From Polytrichum commune (lineage: Eukaryota; Streptophyta; Polytrichopsida; Polytrichales; Polytrichaceae): DNA of 64,000 nucleotides. The stretch lies in the NCBI GenBank assembly GCA_950295325.1, contig OX485806.1:3904001-3968000 (forward strand), given 5' to 3'. The position numbers were made by a program, and so were the translations under genes. Positions 58,246 through 64,000 of this stretch are shown piece by piece. The notes under the pieces were generated by a model. That model was not told the origin of the DNA. It searched no databases and saw only the letters and a program-made list of their open reading frames with translations. Every line of letters starts with the position of its first letter. The first letter of the stretch is position 1.

Positions 58246-61200
58246 TGAGCTGAATTTCCATGAGGACTGGGAGGAATTATTTTATCGAGTGAAGGATTTG
58301 GTGCATGCTGTGAGTGTTGCGATCAAGCAAATGGGATATGCTGGATGCCAATTATGGCTGTAGGTCTGATGTGTAGTATATGTGTATCAAAACAAATCCT
58401 GTTAGAAATGGTTCCTGCTGTTACTCGTTGAAAGAGAAAAGAGATTTCAGCATAGAGGATCGACCCTAGTCGGAGAGAGTATGCACAAGTGATGTGGTTC
58501 AACTGTGTGATGGTTGTGATGTACACTATGATGGGACTTGCGAAATTATTAGACAGAAGCAGTTTGATTTGGGCTGGGAAAATTGAGCATGTCCCATTTG
58601 TCCAAATGTTGGTTGAACCACATATTCAGTAAGCGCGTGAAGAACGCTATTTAGTGAAGACAATTTTTTTGGGTGTAGGGTTTTGCTCAGGATGTCGACC
58701 GTTTCTGTTGACGAGGGAGGTTATGTTGTCCTTGGGTTGCTCAAGTTAGGTCAGGGGAAGGATATTCCTCTTTGAACCTCTGTGATGAAGTCCTTCTATG
58801 GGTGTGTGGAGCAGGTTGTCTCTGCTGTGTGTAGGTGTAGTCAAAATGCATCCTGTTAGACATACTTCCTGTGCAATTAACTGCTATTACTTGTCGAAAG
58901 AGGGAAGAGACTCTGGCGTACCGGATTGGCCCCTGTACCAGAGAACATCCACAATGGCTGTAGTTCGTTGTGTGATGTACATAATGATGGGGACTTGTGA
59001 CACCATTAGACAGAACAGTCTGAACCGGGTTGTGAGAATTGAGTACTCACTAAGCGTTTGAAGAACGCTATTGAGTGGGACAGAATTGCAGGGTTTAGGG
59101 TTTAGATCAGGTGAGGATGTCGAGTGTTTCTGTTGAAAGGAGAGGTTGTGGTGCTCAAATCTGGTCATAGGGATGATATTTCACTGTGATAAACTCCTTG
59201 TGTGGGTGTGTGGAGCAGGTTGTGTCTCCTCCTAATGATGGCATTTCAAGTCTGAGCTTCAGTCCGAAAGCAAACTACCTTGTGGCCACTTCCTGGGATA
59301 ACCAGGTTGTCTTTTACTCCTTCTCAACCTCTCCAATATGGGCTGTAATCCTTGAGTGTTGTTGTAATGTTTCCCTCTCTGTTTCCTTCCCCTATTGCTT
59401 GTTTCTTTTTTTCCCCCAATGAGCAGGTATCTCAGTCCTCCTTACTTTATTGGGTCTTCGCTTGCCTGTTGAAGAGCTAAAAGTAGAGTTAACATCAAGG
59501 GTGGATGAGTATCACCGGCCATTTCTCCATGCTTCATGGTGTTATTACAAGAAGTAGTAATTTGATGCCCTTGTCTGGGCGCACTATAGAGTGAAGGGCA
59601 CAACAAATGAGTTTACTAAAAGTTGCTGGATTTTGAAACCAAACATTTAAAAGATAGCACTGTTATTGCTTGAGTAGGGTAAAGTGTTTGCATTAGAGAA
59701 CTATCACAGCTGGGGTTCTGAACATTTGGCTCTTTGGTGTTCAGGTGCGATGCTGGGAGATCCAATCTAATGGCGGCAGTGTTCCTAAGGCTGCCATTTC
59801 TCATGACCAGCCAGTGAGTTTTTAACTCTTAAACTCTTGGATTGTTTTCATGATAATGGTTGGTAATCCATATATACAAACCAGTATTCTACTATTCCTC
59901 ATTACATGTAGTTGGGCAGCAACTATCTTGCTGTCTTAATTGTTTGTTCTGAAAGTTATAACGATTTGTCTTTAATTGTTTGAAAGCAATTAGAGGTAGA
60001 TTCCAGTGATCATCATGTGTGTTAGATTTGACTTCCAAGGACAGGCCGATACTAGTCTTGGAGTAGAGACAGCCTTTATGTTGTAGAGTTGAAAGGCTCT
60101 GGTTACTACTGTATATGCTTCTTGTGATGGTCTATACTATATTTTTCAATGTTGGGAGCAGTTCAGTTAACAATAAAATTATTGAGTTGTCTATGATCAT
60201 CTGAATTTTTTTTAAACTTTATTTGAGTACCTTGACAAGGTCGTAAAGTTTTCTACTCCAATAACTACCTCTTCTTGCATCAAACCCCATCCCAACTTTC
60301 TGTGATAGAACAATGACTGAATATCTATGTTTATTGCAGGTACTCTGTTCAGCCTGGAAGGATGATGGCAGTACAGTTTATTCAGGGGGCTGTGACAAGC
60401 AAGCAAAGATGTGGCCTATTCTATCTGGTGGCCAGGCAGTAACAGTTGGGATGCATGACGCACCAATTAAGGATATTGCATGGATTGCTGAGATGAACCT
60501 CCTTGTAACGGCCAGTTGGGACAAAACCCTGAAGTAAGCAATTTTGCAATTTCACTATGAAGTTCTTTGTGAAGTTTTCCATGTGGAGTTTCTTGAAGTG
60601 TCTTTGAGTGCATCATTTGTGCTTTGTTTTAGTCAACAGACTTGCATTTGTCCCTCTGGAGTTCCTTTGCCGTTCTACTTTTCCCCCTTCATGACTTCTT
60701 TTGAAGAGGCATTCTGATGACATCAAAGATCCTGTCAAGAGGATTAGAATTTGTTGTACTTTTCATTTTCCTATGTCAAGAGTGGGTAGGTATTCTTCAT
60801 AAGTCTTTAGTAGGGAGCTTCACCTTGTATTGACTTCTGGAGGACTTGGATAGGTACTGGGATTTGCGTCAACAGACTCCAGCACATACTCAGCAACTAC
60901 CGGAGCGATGTTATGCTATGAGTGTCCGCCATCCTCTCATGGTTGTTGCAACTGCTGATCGGAACATTGTGGTCTACAATCTTGCAAATCCTCAAGTATG
61001 CATCTACTGATGTAAAGATGTGTAATGTCATTGATTAACTTAGATGAGTAGGCTTACTTGGTGTAGTGAGCAGTTGTAATGACTAAATAAGTAATCATAA
61101 ATTTCTATAATTTTATATCTTCAAATGTCAGTTGGCTTTCACTACTTCTAGATGGCTTTGATACCTGTGGATTGGGAGGTTGAAACATGTCCTCAAACAA

Positions 61201-63087
61201 GTTCCTTCATACCTGATATGTATATTGTTCTCCAATGCAGACTGAGTTTAAACGGTTACCTTCACCATTGAAATATCAAACTCGATGTGTTGCAACATTT
61301 CCTGACAAGCAGGGCTTTTTGGTAAATATTTTTAACTCTGCTGGTGATTGTTTATAATTGTCTGCTTTATTTTAGCCTGCTCAAAGGTGAAACTTGTGAA
61401 CCTGGTACATCAGTAGTGTGGTTATCCTGAGATTATTGTACACATCTATGGTTCTTTCTGCTCAGATTTAAACATTGCTGTCCTTTTCTCCCAAATATGA
61501 CATCCGCACTCTTGACCTTCAGCCTATAAATATCCTACTTCGGTGTTGCAGTGCATGCCAAGTTTACTTTATTTTTCTTTCATGTTCAATCATTCTCAAT
61601 GTCAGGGATAGGTTTTTTTCCATATTTCAACACATAAAGGTGGCAGCTTCAACATTACATTACTTTGGAGATTGGCTTAACACATAATTTTGTTGTGCAG
61701 GTGGGTTCTATTGAGGGAAGGGTTGCAGTTCAGCATATTGATGAGGCGCAGCAAGCTAAGAATTTCACCTTCAAGTGCCACAGAGATAACAATGACATTT
61801 ATGCAGTCAATGCTATCAACTTTCATCCTGTACGTTATTGTTTGTGCAAATATACATGGTTCACAGAAGCTTATTTTATTTTTTCCTGGCATGCTGCTGC
61901 CTTGAGGGTGTGGGAATGTGAAGAAGTTGACATTTTCTATATTGCGATATCTCGAGCAGTGGCAAACTTTATTTTACTGCTGCCTTGTGCTACTGAGCTG
62001 CAATTTGTATTGCGGCCTTGACTACTTTATTACACCACATCTCAATCTTTTCTGTATGAAGCTTTCCTAGCTGCTTATGTGATGTCTGAAAATAGCAGGT
62101 CCATGCAACTTTTGCCACCTCTGGATCTGACGGAGCTTACAATTTTTGGGACAAGGACAGCAAACAGAGACTGAAGGTATGTATTTGAAGGCATAGCTCT
62201 GCTTGCTCATGAACTTGATAACATGTAAAGTAATTTGATTCAAAGAATCATTGAATTGATATGTGTGGGATTGATCAGGCCATGCAGAGGAGTAACCAGC
62301 CAATTCCTTGCAGTACATTCAATCATGATGGTACCATCTTTGCCTATGGGGTAAGTATGTTCTTTCCACTCAATTGCATGGCAAACTGTAGAAGATAAAA
62401 AATTCCAGACCCAGTTTTTCACTAAAATCTGTACAAAGATATCCTTATATATCAGGTTATTTTATTCTCAGCTCCAGTTCTCTATGAAACGTGCTACTTT
62501 ATGATAAAGTAGCTGCTAGTGGCTTTTGCATCTCACACAAGGTTGTGCTTTTCAGGTTAGCTATGACTGGAGCAAGGGTGCTGAGAATCATAATCCTTCA
62601 CAAGCCCGCAACTATATCCTTTTGCATCCCACTCAGGTGCAAATTCGGCTCTGATATGACCTTTTCCTTGCCTCCTATCCATTGATTGTTTTGCATACAA
62701 AGTCAATGATTTATTTTCACTCATGGTGCATACTTGGAAGTATTGCTTGAGTTCAAGTGTATATAGCAAGCTATTTGGGTCACTGAGGGCCAAACTCATA
62801 TTAGCACCTCTTGGCATACCAAAACGAGTTTGACCCTCGAACTGATATAATATGTTGTTTGTTCAATCCTCTGCACTACCTGAGTTTGCACCAAAAAATT
62901 ACCAAACATGAAAGGTTGTATGCAAATCAACCAACTCCCAACCGAAAGTCCTGTTGAGCTAAAAGATAACCCTAGTGTTCTGAGCAGACTGAAGAGTACC
63001 AGGATATGACATTTTTTTTTTCTTTACCTTTTGCAGGATGCGGAAGTGAAGGCTAAAGCTCGGACTGCAACTAGTGGGAGGAAATAG
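58015..63087 (+). CDS. RAE1: RAE1/Gle2 mRNA export factor, WD40 protein
   Basis: Eleven exons: 58,015-58,074; 59,219-59,305; 59,745-59,813; 60,340-60,533; 60,854-60,995; 61,241-61,321; 61,701-61,829; 62,099-62,176; 62,279-62,350; 62,556-62,636; 63,037-63,087. They sum to 347 residues, close to the plant RAE1 length, with correct phase at every junction. The start is [15 protein letters not shown]-repeat blocks include [53 protein letters not shown] and [20 protein letters not shown]. The typical C-terminal block [16 protein letters not shown] precedes a basic tail ([12 protein letters not shown]). RAE1 docks at the nuclear pore through Nup98 and acts in mRNA export. The first donor is gttcct, weak but identical in the SCY2 copy. 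Intron 1 contains a tandem duplication that repeats the exon 2 acceptor. Confidence 0.95.
58310..59218 (+). repeat. Tandem duplication of about 404 bp in RAE1 intron 1, including a copy of the exon 2 acceptor
   Basis: Blocks recur about 400 bases apart: cctgttaga with the following ttcctg..., gttgaaagagaaaagag / gtcgaaagagggaagag, gaagaacgctatt, gatgtcga..gtttctgttga and tgtgtggagcaggttgt. The last block ends at 58,814 in the first unit and at 59,218, the real acceptor, in the second. Confidence 0.85.
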
Positions 63088-64000
63088 TTCCAACTGATTG
63101 CCTATGTTGTTCTTGTGCAAATGTGTTCTGTTCAGGGGTTATCTGTCTGGGGCTCTGAAAGTTGGTGAAGAGAAGGAGAGTCTTTTTTCCCCATGTCTAC
63201 TGTAGTATGCTCTACTCCCTTGCGACTGGGACCACTGTACTACTGTCCTTATTAGGTTGGCAGGAGAGCACGCGAAGAGAGATGAAATTACAGAGAGTCC
63301 CCTAGAGGGTGTTGTGACGATAGCGGGAGCATGTTACCCAGTGAAAGATCGCATCACATGAGCATGTTTTGGCATTGGCACTGCACTCAAAATGCATCAC
63401 CATGTTCATCAGTTGAAGACAGATACTAATATCTGGTGCATGTAGAGTGACAGGTTATTATGGATATTGACTATGTCAGTTCCACTTGGATGGGCTTTTT
63501 TGAAGCCTATGTCAGAGAGATGCACAGTGCACATAGATACTGATATTTGTAGTCCAGAAATCACCTACAATTTTGGGTTTAGTGAGCTTTTAGCCTGATT
63601 ATGTGCTGCATTTAGTTCAGAGGCCATTGTCCACCATGTTGAAAAGGGTTGAGAAGACATGGCATTCTATTATCTTGCAAAGGTTCTGAATATATTGGCT
63701 CAAAATCCTGTAGAACGTCCAGATGTGTATATTGAATACCAGTAGGAAATGAACGACTCCGGTTTATTAGAGCATTTTCCCAGGTTGAGCGCAATGTACT
63801 TTGTTTTGAGGAGCGTTCTGGGTGTTATGTAGCACCAGATTTCACACATTCATGTTCTTTCTGCATGATGGATTGTTTGCACATTTTGTTGTTTGCACAT
63901 TTTGTGGAATTCTGCTTTACCACCATACAAATTGTGAATCTTTACCCAATATTTTATGAAGATTTTCATGCATTTAGCACTAAAAGTATGTTCTTTAGTA
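63088..64000 (+). other. RAE1 3' UTR and downstream flank
   Basis: No further coding signal. The 3' UTR begins at 63,088, and its end cannot be placed from sequence alone. Confidence 0.5.

Noticed and set aside
1-64000. CRISPR arrays, bacterial operons, rRNA and tRNA genes
   Set aside because: No regularly spaced short repeats, no rRNA-like blocks and no tRNA cloverleaf with CCA-proximal motifs were noticed on either strand; gene structure is eukaryotic throughout.

Overview
The window looks like nuclear DNA of a land plant. It has GT-AG introns of a few hundred to about 1,400 bases, AT-rich intergenic DNA full of small inverted-repeat elements, and plant-specific genes (a plastid SecY2 and a solanesyl diphosphate synthase). 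A lycophyte, fern or bryophyte would fit better than a flowering plant, but the sequence alone does not decide this.

Layout. Bases 1-18,600 hold no gene I can name: dispersed repeats, one clear 22-bp-TIR foldback element (1841-2212), a MITE-like element and one orphan exon-like segment (16,681-16,766). A three-exon Yip1-domain membrane protein gene lies at 19,201-21,699 (+). At 23.6-26.7 kb are decayed relics: a cluster of TTAGCTAGCTAAAG-type motifs, a pogo/Tigger-like transposase fragment (-) and an F-box/kelch pseudogene (-). An eleven-exon mitochondrial-type solanesyl diphosphate synthase (SPS3/COQ1-like, -) spans 28,820-35,524. A fourteen-exon plastid SecY2 gene (SCY2, -) spans 38,974-44,656. 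MITE-like repeats follow, then an 8.5-kb Ty3/gypsy LTR retrotransposon (48,671-57,156, coding strand -), then an eleven-exon RAE1/Gle2 mRNA-export WD40 gene (58,015-63,087, +). All exon structures are read by eye from splice sites, phase and family alignment from memory.

Two things stand out. First, SCY2 has no start codon of its own in front of its transit-peptide exon. The only in-frame start I find is an inverted copy of the promoter region and first exon of the neighbouring RAE1 gene, which splices in phase. About 490 bp are duplicated and the 60-nt exon is 56/60 identical, so RAE1's 5' end appears to have been captured to start a plastid translocase gene. Second, the retrotransposon encodes, between protease and reverse transcriptase, a C5-cytosine DNA methyltransferase domain with recognisable motifs I, IV, VI, VIII and IX/X, and ends its integrase with a PHD finger. 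It is dead (six stops, one frameshift), and four of the stops are TAG codons one C-to-T step from CAG, as expected of deamination at CHG-methylated sites. Its termini are circularly permuted relative to the LTRs, as if a two-LTR circle had been opened inside an LTR. Its presumed primer-binding site is a perfect 14-nt complement of a segment of its own LTR, which suggests Tf1-type self-priming.
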